DNA from: Thermodesulfovibrio sp.
GTDB lineage: Bacteria > Nitrospirota > Thermodesulfovibrionia > UBA6902
NCBI GenBank assembly: GCA_026982355.1
Contig: JALSHG010000087.1
Coordinates: 1-51,858 of the forward strand
DNA length: 51,858 nt
Direction: 5' to 3'
Shown: piece by piece, positions 1 through 7,558 of the stretch
Layout: every line of letters starts with the position of its first letter
Numbering within the stretch: position 1 is the stretch's first letter
Position numbers and translations under genes: made by a program
The notes under the pieces: model-generated
What the model was told of the DNA's origin: nothing
Database searches by the model: none
Seen by the model: the letters and a program-made list of their open reading frames with translations, nothing else

Positions 1-44
1 ACCTCGAACGGAGAGAGAGGTCTTATAACTCATCGATACCAAAA

Positions 45-70
45 GATTTCTCCCTCCGGTCGAAATGACA
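45..70 (-). repeat. Possible dispersed-repeat fragment
   Basis: Read on the minus strand, this short stretch (TGTCATTTCGACCGGAGGG and onward) resembles an intergenic sequence I associate with repeats in several Nitrospirota and deltaproteobacterial genomes. Only one copy is visible here, so the call rests on memory. The rest of the first 134 bases shows no gene. Confidence 0.25.
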
Positions 71-134
71 TATGCAGGCATTTTCATACTTTTGCAAGAG
101 GCTCATGCCAATATTATTTTTCGAGTGAATAAGA

Positions 135-503
135 ATGAAGAAAACCGCATCAAAAAGGGAAAAATTAAACTGCGACGGCATTACTGAACGGTTCATGGAT
201 TTGCTTAAGCCCCTCAAAGGGAATATAAAAGAAGTTTATCTTTTCGGTTCAAGATGCCGGGATGATTGGCGTCCTGATTCCGATTATGATTTTCTGATAA
301 TTGTGGATAAAAAAGAAAGAGATGTTATCAGCAGATTATACGATGCGGTTATGGATATACTGCTTGATACGGGAAGACTGATCTCGCTTAAAGTTTTCAG
401 TCTGTCGGAATTTAACCGTCTGAAATCAATCCCTTCTCCTTTTATATGCAATGTCTTAAATGACGGGGTAAGACTTGGAAACTATTTCCAAAGAACTCAT
501 TAG
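135..503 (+). CDS. MNT-type nucleotidyltransferase antitoxin of a HEPN/MNT pair
   Basis: A 122-residue minimal nucleotidyltransferase. The family signature GS-x(n)-DxD is seen around residues 38-55: GSR, then a second motif ending in SDYDFLI, whose two Asp residues should bind metal. In HEPN/MNT (type VII) modules the MNT protein neutralises the HEPN RNase, often by adding AMP residues to it. The next gene starts at a TTG inside this one (475) and is a HEPN gene, so the pair was an operon. That partner is now broken, which leaves this antitoxin without a working toxin. The start at 135 is the first ATG; no strong Shine-Dalgarno is visible. Confidence 0.8.
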   Translation: MKKTASKREKLNCDGITERFMDLLKPLKGNIKEVYLFGSRCRDDWRPDSDYDFLIIVDKKERDVISRLYDAVMDILLDTGRLISLKVFSLSEFNRLKSIPSPFICNVLNDGVRLGNYFQRTH

Positions 504-875
504 CGGATATTTTCAGAAAGCCGTCAAGAAACTGGAAGTTGCAAAAAAACTTCTACGATCAGGTGATTATGAAGATTCTGTTTCAAGATCGTATTACGCT
601 GTATTTCATGCAGCACAGGCCCTGCTTCGGTCTTCTCTTTGTTAAGACAGGGAAATTCAGCAGGAATTATGGTAAATACCTGGCAAACCTGAAAGATGAC
701 AGGGAGAGCGGAGATTACGAGATATTTTCATATATTGACCTTAATGTTGCACAAGCCGGCATTTTTATGCCACTGTAAGGTTGATAAAGAAACTGCACGT
801 ACTGCTGTAAAGGAAGCCGGAGAGTTTATCAAGGGAAGCAAGGCGTATCTGAAGAAATCGGGACTGAAAGTCTGA
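475..875 (+). pseudogene. HEPN-domain toxin gene, broken by a deletion/frameshift and a repeat insertion
   Basis: Starting at TTG 475, the frame reads a typical HEPN start (GYFQKAVKKLEVAKKLL, then SRSYYAVFHAAQALL) and stops at TAA 643-645. The family continues in the +1 frame with FVKTGKFSRNYGKYLANLKD and DYEIFSYID. About 15 family residues are missing at the junction near 630, as if deleted. After YID a 42-bp inverted-repeat element (739-780) intrudes. The reading then resumes with DKETARTAVKEAGEFIKGS and ends at TGA 873-875. There are therefore two independent lesions. Removing the element and one TTGA restores the expected YIDKETA frame exactly. HEPN RNase activity should be lost. Confidence 0.8.
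739..780 (+). mobile_element. Short inverted-repeat element, 42 bp, with TTGA target duplication
   Basis: The element begins CCTTAATGTTGCACAAG and ends ATGCCACTGTAAGG; its ends are imperfect inverted repeats. TTGA precedes it (735-738) and follows it (781-784). Deleting the element plus one TTGA gives TATATTGATAAAGAA, the uninterrupted HEPN codons Y-I-D-K-E. It is the clearest copy of the window-wide family because the pre-insertion site can be rebuilt from protein homology. Confidence 0.85.
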
Positions 876-880
876 TAAAT

Positions 881-1023
881 AGAGTCTGTCTATAAAGTGC
901 TTTTTTATTTTCGTCATGCCCGAAGTCAGCAATCGGGCATCCGGAACATATTGAAAAGACCGGATTTCCGCTCAAAGACCTGCGGGAATGACAGCTCAAT
1001 GTTTGAGTTTATGGACAGACTCT
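881..1023. mobile_element. 143-bp element with 16-bp terminal inverted repeats (second family)
   Basis: The left end AGAGTCTGTCTATAAA (881-896) and the right end TTTATGGACAGACTCT (1008-1023) are inverted copies with one mismatch. The interior has no reading frame of note and includes CGTCATGCCCGAA and GCGGGAATGACAG, which look like further repeat sequence. It begins six bases after the broken HEPN gene. It looks like a MITE-type non-autonomous element, but only one copy is in view. Confidence 0.55.
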
Positions 1024-1033
1024 GAATAATATT

Positions 1034-1214
1034 GTAACCGTTCACGGGGTGCAGAAAGAACATGTCGGGTTCTTCTTGGATGTTTTTTTAAACCAACCAG
1101 CATGGCTGATAGTTCTTACGTCGTAGCTCTTTGTAAATATCGGTACTCAACCGTGCTGCTCTTTTCCACATATCTGAATCTTCGAACTTCATTCCGCACC
1201 CTGTGAACAGTTAC
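1034..1214. mobile_element. 181-bp inverted-repeat element (third family)
   Basis: GTAACCGTTCACGGGGTGC (1034-1052) pairs with GCACCCTGTGAACAGTTAC (1196-1214) with two mismatches, and weaker pairing continues inward. A third copy of the tip, GTAACAGTTCAC, lies at 1300-1311 in the same orientation as the left end. No coding potential is seen inside. It may be a relic of a larger insertion whose edge reached 1311. Confidence 0.45.
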
Positions 1215-1247
1215 TGACATCTTAACATTAAGGGATGGCTTTACCAT

Positions 1248-1274
1248 ATGAAAACCGCCGTCATCCATGAATGG
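1248..1274 (+). pseudogene. N-terminal remnant of a second GT4 glycosyltransferase gene
   Basis: ATG 1248 opens with MKTAVIHEW, matching the start MKIAVIHEW of the intact glycosyltransferase at 2329. The DNA match also covers bases just before the ATG. Similarity ends after about ten codons and the frame soon stops. Several differences are silent third-position changes, which suggests an old paralog rather than a fresh copy. The toxin-antitoxin operon 1321-2275 now lies between the remnant and the intact gene. Confidence 0.5.
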
Positions 1275-1320
1275 CCTGAATTCATGAACAGGACTTCATG
1301 TAACAGTTCACCTATGGAAA

Positions 1321-1482
1321 ATGCTTAACAAGAATTCAGAAGACAGGAGTGGGGAAGAACTGCTTTCTATAAAAGATGTTTCCGGATACATCTGTGAAGA
1401 ATGCGGCGAGGCTTACTATACACCGGAAGTCTCTGAAAAAATTGATAAAATCATGACAAAATTTCATGAATCCGCCTTATGA
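1321..1482 (+). CDS. Short YgiT/MqsA-type zinc-finger protein, N-terminally truncated
   Basis: 53 residues. The centre reads IKDVSGYICEECGEAYYTPE followed by VSEKIDKIM, the second half of a YgiT-type zinc finger (MqsA-like antitoxin N-domain). The usual first CxxC knuckle is missing, so only two of the four zinc ligands are present. The stop overlaps the next start as ATGA (1479-1482), so it is translationally coupled to the nucleotidyltransferase. It could be an eroded antitoxin or a leader now used only for coupling. Confidence 0.55.
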   Translation: MLNKNSEDRSGEELLSIKDVSGYICEECGEAYYTPEVSEKIDKIMTKFHESAL

Positions 1483-1814
1483 CGGAATACCTTGATCTGC
1501 TAAAAGAAAGGGAAAAAGAAAAAGAGCTTCTCAGAGAGAAGGCGCTGACAGAAGCTGAACGTCTTGCAAAACTATTAAGAGAAAAGTTTGAATTCGACAC
1601 CCTATTTCTTATAGGGTCGGTAATCAAAGAGAAAAATTTTACCCGGCGCTCTGACATAGATTTTGTAATAAAGGGGTTAAAGAAAGACTTGTTTTTTAAA
1701 GCCCTTTCCCTGCTAATGTCCAAAAGCGCTTTTAATATTGATCTTAAACCATATGAGGAATTAGATAAGGATAGCAAATTCAAAATAGAAAAGGAAGGGA
1801 GAGTACTCTATTGA
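1479..1814 (+). CDS. Nucleotidyltransferase-domain antitoxin (MNT/HepT module)
   Basis: 111 residues. An N-terminal charged helix (LKEREKEKELLREKALTEAE) precedes the nucleotidyltransferase core. LIGSV at about residues 44-48 and RRSDIDFVIKGL at about 56-67 give the GS...DxD signature, with metal-binding Asp in the SDID segment. It overlaps both neighbours (ATGA upstream, TTGA downstream), which makes a tight three-gene operon. By analogy with MntA-HepT pairs it should bind or modify the HepT-like protein encoded next. Confidence 0.8.
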   Translation: MTEYLDLLKEREKEKELLREKALTEAERLAKLLREKFEFDTLFLIGSVIKEKNFTRRSDIDFVIKGLKKDLFFKALSLLMSKSAFNIDLKPYEELDKDSKFKIEKEGRVLY

Positions 1815-2275
1815 AAGAGCGGCTTATTGAAATTATCGCTGAAATCGAATGGGAATTGGAGAACCTTCAGGGCTTGCGTTCAGAATTAAAAAGAATAAAA
1901 GCGGAAAAGGACATTATCTTTAAAAGATCAAAAGGATCCATTCTGCACGACTTTTACAACTGCTGCGAAAGAATTTTCAAAAAAATTGCCATAGAGATGA
2001 ATGGTGGATACGAGGACTCGGAAAAATGGCATAAAAACCTTCTTTACAGGATGACTATTCCATTGGAAGGATTAAGGCCGCAAATTATTTCCGAAGAGCT
2101 TGCAGCAGACCTCGATGAATTCTTGGCCTTCAGGCACCTGTTCAGAAATATATATGGATTCGAGCTAAAGGGTGACCGGATAGATTATCTTGCTGATAAA
2201 TTTGACAAAGTATCAGAAAAGTTTGCGGAGGAAGCAAGAGATTTCTTAGCACACTTGCGCAAGGAACTGGTTTAA
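1811..2275 (+). CDS. HepT-like ribonuclease-domain toxin
   Basis: 154 residues, all-helical in appearance. It starts at TTG 1811, which overlaps the upstream stop as TTGA. The segment FLAFRHLFRNIYGFEL near residues 104-119 is typical of the HepT-like family, whose catalytic residues lie in an Arg/His-containing motif. A long N-terminal helix (residues 5-35) and SILHDFYNCCERIFKKIA support the assignment. Together with 1479-1814 it forms an apparently intact toxin-antitoxin pair, in contrast to the wrecked one at 135-875. Confidence 0.7.
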   Translation: MKERLIEIIAEIEWELENLQGLRSELKRIKAEKDIIFKRSKGSILHDFYNCCERIFKKIAIEMNGGYEDSEKWHKNLLYRMTIPLEGLRPQIISEELAADLDEFLAFRHLFRNIYGFELKGDRIDYLADKFDKVSEKFAEEARDFLAHLRKELV

Positions 2276-2328
2276 AAAATATCACTATATCCTGTCGCAC
2301 TTTCCGAAGTGTTACCAGAAAATAAAAT

Positions 2329-3486
2329 ATGAAAATTGCCGTCATCCACGAGTGGCTTGTAAATTACGCAGGCTCCGAGAGGGTGCTTGAGCAGATTGTA
2401 AAGCTTTACCCCGAGGCCGATCTTTTCTGTCAGGTCGACTTCCTCGCAGATGAAGAGAGAAGTTTCATCCTCAACAAGAAGTCAAAGACATCGTTAATCC
2501 AGAATCTCCCGTTTGCAAAAAAGAAATACCGCAACTACCTCCCCCTGATGCCCTTTGCCGTTGCGCGGCTCGACGTCTCCGCCTATGATGTAATTATTTC
2601 AAACTCCCATTCGGTTGCCAAGGGAGTAAAAAAAAATCCGGGGCAGCTCCAGATCTGCTACTGCCATACGCCCATGCGTTATGCATGGGACCTGAGGGAC
2701 CAGTATCTGGATGAATCCGGGCTGAATTCCGGCATAAAGGGGGCGGTGGTAAAAACCGTTCTCAACCGGCTCAGGAAGTGGGATTATAACACGGCCCGGC
2801 GGGTCGATCACTTTATTGCAAATTCCCGTTATATAAAAAACAGGATAAAACGCTCCTACGGCAGGGAGGCGACGGTCATTTACCCGCCTGTTGATGTCAA
2901 TGCATTTCGTCTCAAGGAAAGAAAGGATGATTTTTTCCTGGCCGTTTCAAGAATGGTTCCCTATAAAAAAATGGATCTGATAGTCGAGGCATTTTCAGAA
3001 CTGGGGCTGCGGCTTGTGGTTATCGGAGACGGGCCTGATTTTGAAAAAGTCAAAAGCAGGGCAAGGCAAAATATCGAGTTTCTCGGATTCCGGGAAGGCA
3101 ATATACTGCAGGACTATATGCAAAAAGCCCGGGCATTTATATTTGCAGCGGAAGAGGACTTCGGCATAGTACCTGTTGAGGCCCAGGCGTGCGGAACGCC
3201 CGTGATAGCATTCGGCAGGGGCGGGGTGACCGAGACGGTCATACCTGCAACCAGTTCAGGGTCCGGCCACCGGGCCCCGGAGTCCGGACCGGCATCGCCG
3301 ACCGGCATATTCTTCCACGAGCAGACGCCGGAAGCACTGATCAAGGCCGTCAAGGAGTTTGAGGCTTCAGAGGACGGATTCAATCCTTCGGAGATAAGAA
3401 AAAACGCCGAGAGATTCGGCATCGAAAGATTCCGCAGAGAGTTCGGGGCGTTTGTGGATGAGAAGATTTCCAAGGCTTACGGATAA
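2329..3486 (+). CDS. Family 4 glycosyltransferase
   Basis: 385 residues with a GT-B fold. The N-terminal domain (1-190) contains YDVIISNSHSVAKGVKK and CYCHTPMRYAWDLRDQY. The C-terminal domain opens with FLAVSRMVPYKKMDLIVEAF and carries the nucleotide-sugar motif EDFGIVPVEAQACGTPVIAF (about residues 282-301), including the E-x7-E pair typical of retaining GT4 enzymes. The closest known style is mannosyl- or similar transferases of O-antigen and exopolysaccharide assembly; acceptor and donor cannot be told. It is cytoplasmic or membrane-peripheral. It stands alone here, three bases from the convergent end of rlmD. Confidence 0.88.
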   Translation: MKIAVIHEWLVNYAGSERVLEQIVKLYPEADLFCQVDFLADEERSFILNKKSKTSLIQNLPFAKKKYRNYLPLMPFAVARLDVSAYDVIISNSHSVAKGVKKNPGQLQICYCHTPMRYAWDLRDQYLDESGLNSGIKGAVVKTVLNRLRKWDYNTARRVDHFIANSRYIKNRIKRSYGREATVIYPPVDVNAFRLKERKDDFFLAVSRMVPYKKMDLIVEAFSELGLRLVVIGDGPDFEKVKSRARQNIEFLGFREGNILQDYMQKARAFIFAAEEDFGIVPVEAQACGTPVIAFGRGGVTETVIPATSSGSGHRAPESGPASPTGIFFHEQTPEALIKAVKEFEASEDGFNPSEIRKNAERFGIERFRREFGAFVDEKISKAYG

Positions 3487-3489
3487 GAT

Positions 3490-4749
3490 TCACTTCAGCC
3501 TCAGGAAAACCACTGCCTCTATGTGGAATGTCTGCGGGAAGAGGTCGGCTATCCTTACTGATTCGATCACGTATCTCACCGACAGCTTCTTCACATCCCT
3601 CGCAAGGGTTGCGGGATTGCAGGATATATAAACAATCCTTTCGGGCATTGCCGCAAGCACTTTGCTCATGGCCCGGTTTGTTAATCCCGGCCTCGGCGGA
3701 TCAAGTATTGCAATGTCAAACCGGCCCTCCGGCTGAAAATCCTCGGCGGATGAGCGGACAAAGCGGCAGTCTTTAATGTTGTTGATTTCCAGATTCCGCA
3801 CGCCGTCCTGCACGGCGTACGGATTCTCCTCGACCGCGGTTACCTCTGCATCCATTGCAAGCGGCAGTGAAAAGTTGCCGGCGCCTGCGTACAGGTCCAG
3901 TATCCTTCCGCCTCCGAGAGGCTGCAGGGTCTCCCTGATAATGCGGACAACGGCCTGGTTCAGACTCCAGTTGCTCTGAAAAAAGCTCATCGGTGATACG
4001 GTGTATCTCAGTGTTCCCAGATTCAGTGCGACAAAGCCCCTGCCGTACCGAAAGACCTCTCCGCCCGCTGTCCCGATAAGCAGTCCTGAAAACCCGGAAT
4101 CAAGGAATCGCGAGGCGAGCATGTCCCTGTCCGCGGGCGACACGGAGCGCGCCCGGGTCCTGATCAGTGCAATAACACAATCACCGCAGGTTATGTGAAT
4201 CTCCTTAACGCCGGGGCCTTTAACCAGTGTCTTTGCCTTCCGGAAGAAGGTGTTGATTTCCGGGGTCATGAGCCGGCAGCCGTCTATATCGACCGTCTCC
4301 CTCGTGCCTTCCCTGTAGAATCCCGTCCCTTCACCGGATACCTTGAACTGTCCCCTTAACCTGTAATTCCACCGTTTGTCGCTGACGACAGGCGCGGAGA
4401 GTTCCGTCTCCGTCCCCGCCAGCCTCTTCAGGCAGTCCAGGAGAATCCGTTCTTTTATTTCTATCTGCCGGTCATACGGAATGTGCTGAAAATGGCATCC
4501 CCCGCACTTCCCGAAAAATTCACACGCAGGGGATATCCTTTCCGCCGAAGGCCTGAGGATTCTTTCAACCGATGCCGAAAGATAGTCCTTCCTTTCATCT
4601 TCGACAGCCGCCTCCACGGTTTCACCCGGCAGGACGGCGCCTCTTATCATCACGACCTTTCCTTCATGCCTTCCTATGAATAACCCTCCGTATGCAGGAC
4701 CGGCGACCTCTACGGTTATTTTTCTTATCTGCCGGCCCTGATCTTCCAC
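3490..4749 (-). CDS. rlmD: 23S rRNA (uracil-5-)-methyltransferase, RumA/RlmD type
   Basis: 419 residues. An N-terminal TRAM-like domain (1-65) is followed by the iron-sulfur cysteines in [14 protein letters not shown] (about 76-90) and a Rossmann methyltransferase with [24 protein letters not shown] and the catalytic-cysteine segment [13 protein letters not shown]. The family transfers a methyl group from S-adenosylmethionine to C5 of uracil in 23S rRNA (or tRNA, for TrmA relatives). Its ATG lies 25 bases inside the end of the cysE-cysS gene, so the two are probably co-transcribed. Which uridine is modified cannot be read from the sequence. Confidence 0.88.
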   Translation of the reverse strand: MEDQGRQIRKITVEVAGPAYGGLFIGRHEGKVVMIRGAVLPGETVEAAVEDERKDYLSASVERILRPSAERISPACEFFGKCGGCHFQHIPYDRQIEIKERILLDCLKRLAGTETELSAPVVSDKRWNYRLRGQFKVSGEGTGFYREGTRETVDIDGCRLMTPEINTFFRKAKTLVKGPGVKEIHITCGDCVIALIRTRARSVSPADRDMLASRFLDSGFSGLLIGTAGGEVFRYGRGFVALNLGTLRYTVSPMSFFQSNWSLNQAVVRIIRETLQPLGGGRILDLYAGAGNFSLPLAMDAEVTAVEENPYAVQDGVRNLEINNIKDCRFVRSSAEDFQPEGRFDIAILDPPRPGLTNRAMSKVLAAMPERIVYISCNPATLARDVKKLSVRYVIESVRIADLFPQTFHIEAVVFLRLK

Positions 4750-6845
4750 ACTGTCCCGTCTTTCTTATCTTCAAGGATGATTCCCTGTGCGGACAGCTCG
4801 TTTCTGATCCTGTCTGCGGTCGCCCAGTCTTTTGCCTCTCTCGCCTTCTGTCTCCGGAGGATTTTCTCCTGAAGCTCTCCTTCCGAGAGACCGATATTCT
4901 TCACTTTCATCAGGGCGCTGTACCACTCCTGCGGGGTCCTGTTGAATATGTTTAAAACGGCTCCGGCCTCTGCAAGCATATCCCTTGTACGGGTGACAAG
5001 CTCCCTCGCCTTTCCGCCGGAAGGCCGGGAGTCGAGAAACCTGTTGACCTCCCTTATGAGCTCGAATATATTGCCCAGGGCCGAGGCGGTGTTGAAGTCA
5101 TCATCCATTGCATGAAGGAATCTGTCCATGAAGGAAGACAGGAGGTTCTCAAGGCCGGACGAAGGAGCAGGCCTGTCCTCCCCGCCGGAGTCCCTGATGA
5201 AGTCGTTGATCCTCATCACGGTGGTGTAGTACCTGTCGATCGACAGCTCGGCCTCGTTAAGCTGGGAGTCCGAGAACTCTATGGGACTCCTGTAATGTGC
5301 TGAAAGGAGAAAGTATCTCACAACCTCGGGGTCATATTCGGCGAGTATCTCCTTGATCGTAAAAAAGTTTCCCAGGGATTTCGACATCTTCTCTTTATCA
5401 ACCGTTATAAACCCGTTGTGCATCCAGTACCTTACGAACGTTTTGCCCGAGTATGCCTCGCTCTGCGCAATCTCGTTTTCATGGTGGGGGAAAATAAGGT
5501 CGGCCCCGCCGCCGTGGATATCAAAGCTATCGCCGAGATATTTGGACGACATGGCGGTGCATTCTATATGCCACCCCGGCCTCCCCCGGCCCCACGGGCT
5601 GTCCCACGAAGGCTCTCCCGGTTTCGAAGCCTTCCACAGGACGAAATCCAGGGGGCTCTTCTTTCTCTCATCCACGTCTATCCTCGCGCCGGCCATAAGC
5701 TCTTCGATATTCTTTTTTGAAAGCTTTCCGTAGCCGGGGAACCTGCCTACCTCGAAATAAACGTCTCCGTCGACATGGTATGCATAGCCCCTGTCAATGA
5801 GACCCTGAATGATCTCCTTCATCTCTTCTATGTGGTCCGTGGCCTTCGGCTCTATATCGGCCCTGCTCACACCGAGCAGGTCCATGTCCCTGTAATACTC
5901 CTCTGTATACTTTTTCGCGACTTCTTCCGTGGAAACATTCTCCCCGGCGGCGCGCGCAATAATCTTGTCGTCGATGTCGGTTATGTTCCTGACGTGGATT
6001 ACATCGTATCCCCTGTACCTGAGGTACCTCTTGATAATGTCAAACACAACGGCGCTCCGCGCGTGGCCGAGATGGCAGACGTCGTATGCCGTTATGCCGC
6101 ACACGTACATGCCGACTTTCCGGGGGACGAGGGGAACAAAATCCTCCTTCCTGCCGCTCATCGTGTTGTAGATCTTTATGGTCTCGCCTTTGCCTTCCAA
6201 ACTGTCGATTCTCCTTTCAAGTTCGTTGATATATGATCTAATCTCCCCGAATTTCTCTTCAAGCGGATCGGGGATATGCACGTGGTCAAGCATTTCCACC
6301 GGCCCCTCGGCGTATATTTTCACGACCCTTTTCTTGATCACCCGCCCGGGCACGCCGACGACAATGGAATTCTCCGGCACGGAATGCAGCACCACGGAGT
6401 TAGCGCCTATTTTAACATTATCGCCTATTTTTATTGCCCCGAGCACCTTGGTGCCCGCGCCGACAACCACGTTGTTGCCGATGGTGGGATGCCTCTTGCC
6501 TTTCTGCTTTCCCGTGCCCCCGAGAGTGACCCCCTGGTACAGAAGCACGTTCTCCCCTATCTCCGCCGTTTCCCCGATCACGACGCCCATGCCGTGGTCA
6601 ATGAAAAACCCTTTCCCTATGCGGGCCCCGGGGTGTATCTCGATGCCCGTGAGAAATCTCGCCACCTGCGAGAGAAAACGGGGCAGCACGGGAATCTTCA
6701 TCTTCCACAGGAGGTGATTGACCCTGTGCGCCAGGATGGCATGGAACCCCGAATAGGAAGTTATCACTTCAAGGGCGCTTCCGGCAGCCGGGTCCATCCT
6801 GAAAACGGCCCTGAAGTCATGCCTTATGTCGTCCCATAACCCCAT
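4725..6845 (-). CDS. Fused serine O-acetyltransferase / cysteinyl-tRNA synthetase
   Basis: A single 706-residue frame. Residues 1-180 are CysE: a short helical N-terminus, then left-handed beta-helix hexapeptides with [36 protein letters not shown] and [11 protein letters not shown] coiled linker follows (about 195-220). From about residue 223 (KIYNT) to the end is CysS, with CHLGHARS (HIGH box), EKMSKSLG (KMSKS) and zinc-site residues in MYVCGIT and WHIECTAMS. The usual CysS start methionine is replaced by Thr-Ile and no stop intervenes near 6177-6182. One polypeptide would make O-acetylserine for cysteine synthesis and charge cysteine to tRNA. Separate cysE and cysS genes are the norm. Confidence 0.85.
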   Translation of the reverse strand: MGLWDDIRHDFRAVFRMDPAAGSALEVITSYSGFHAILAHRVNHLLWKMKIPVLPRFLSQVARFLTGIEIHPGARIGKGFFIDHGMGVVIGETAEIGENVLLYQGVTLGGTGKQKGKRHPTIGNNVVVGAGTKVLGAIKIGDNVKIGANSVVLHSVPENSIVVGVPGRVIKKRVVKIYAEGPVEMLDHVHIPDPLEEKFGEIRSYINELERRIDSLEGKGETIKIYNTMSGRKEDFVPLVPRKVGMYVCGITAYDVCHLGHARSAVVFDIIKRYLRYRGYDVIHVRNITDIDDKIIARAAGENVSTEEVAKKYTEEYYRDMDLLGVSRADIEPKATDHIEEMKEIIQGLIDRGYAYHVDGDVYFEVGRFPGYGKLSKKNIEELMAGARIDVDERKKSPLDFVLWKASKPGEPSWDSPWGRGRPGWHIECTAMSSKYLGDSFDIHGGGADLIFPHHENEIAQSEAYSGKTFVRYWMHNGFITVDKEKMSKSLGNFFTIKEILAEYDPEVVRYFLLSAHYRSPIEFSDSQLNEAELSIDRYYTTVMRINDFIRDSGGEDRPAPSSGLENLLSSFMDRFLHAMDDDFNTASALGNIFELIREVNRFLDSRPSGGKARELVTRTRDMLAEAGAVLNIFNRTPQEWYSALMKVKNIGLSEGELQEKILRRQKAREAKDWATADRIRNELSAQGIILEDKKDGTVWKIRAGR

Positions 6846-6849
6846 CGTA

Positions 6850-7344
6850 CTACCTGTAATTCACAAACTCTATATGGATCCCGATATCCTTTTCCCTGAG
6901 CATCTTCATTACCGCCTGCAGGTCGTCTATTTTCCTGGCCCTCACACGGAGCTGCTCCTTCTGTATCTCCGCCTGGACCTTGAGTTTCGTGCCCTTTATC
7001 ATTTTTACTATTTCCCTGGCCTTTTCAGCCGGGATGCCCTGCTGGAGTGTTACAACCTGCCTGACGGTGCCTGAAAGCGCTGATTCGACCTTTCCGTAAT
7101 TCAGGGCCTTCAACGGGACCTTGCGCTTGACCAGCTTTCCATGAAGTATATCGATTACACTCTTCAGCTTATATTCATCATCGGATACAATAATCATCTC
7201 GTTTTTTCCCCTGTCAAGGTCTATGCTGGTTTTGCTGCCCCTGAAGTCAAACCGCTGGCCGATTTCCTTCATCGCCTGCTGAACGGCATTGGAGACCTCC
7301 TGAAGGTCCACCCTGCTGACAATATCAAACGAATGTTCCGCCAT
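6850..7344 (-). CDS. yajQ: YajQ-family nucleotide-binding protein
   Basis: 164 residues, full length for the family. The start [17 protein letters not shown], the [13 protein letters not shown] segment (about 31-43) and the end [12 protein letters not shown] are diagnostic. The fold is two RRM-like ferredoxin domains; YajQ proteins bind nucleic acid or cyclic di-GMP in the species studied. It lies four bases upstream of cysE-cysS, so those genes and rlmD likely form one operon read from near 7345. Confidence 0.9.
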   Translation of the reverse strand: MAEHSFDIVSRVDLQEVSNAVQQAMKEIGQRFDFRGSKTSIDLDRGKNEMIIVSDDEYKLKSVIDILHGKLVKRKVPLKALNYGKVESALSGTVRQVVTLQQGIPAEKAREIVKMIKGTKLKVQAEIQKEQLRVRARKIDDLQAVMKMLREKDIGIHIEFVNYR

Positions 7345-7477
7345 GACCGCAACCTCCTCATCAATAATCTATCTACAGGCACTTAGTTTAAAGCAGCAAA
7401 TAAGGGATTATCAATACCTTTCCTCCCGGTCTGAAAGGGGCCGGCGGGGTTATCCTCAGGTCAAAGCGGCCAAGATT

Positions 7478-7526
7478 ATGATTTATATCATTGAAACTTT
7501 TCCCGCCAGACTATTTAATAGAGTAA
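7478..7526 (+). promoter_or_regulatory. CRP/FNR-family operator and promoter of hcp
   Basis: ATGAT-TTAT-ATCAT at 7478-7491 is a perfect inverted repeat close to the FNR/DNR consensus TTGAT-N4-ATCAA. An AT-rich -10-like block (TATTTAATA) lies at 7512-7520. The operator centre (7484.5) is about 41.5 bases before the implied start near 7526, the standard class II activator position. Hcp genes are commonly controlled by FNR, DNR or HcpR regulators in response to NO or anoxia. The regulator itself is not in the window. Confidence 0.6.
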
Positions 7527-7558
7527 ATTGAGTTTCATAAAAAAAGGAGGTATCACAA

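Noticed and set aside
6846-7558. T-box or cysteine riboswitch before the cysE-cysS operon
   Set aside because: No T-box sequence or specifier-type hairpin was recognised upstream of yajQ, and yajQ starts only four bases before cysE-cysS.
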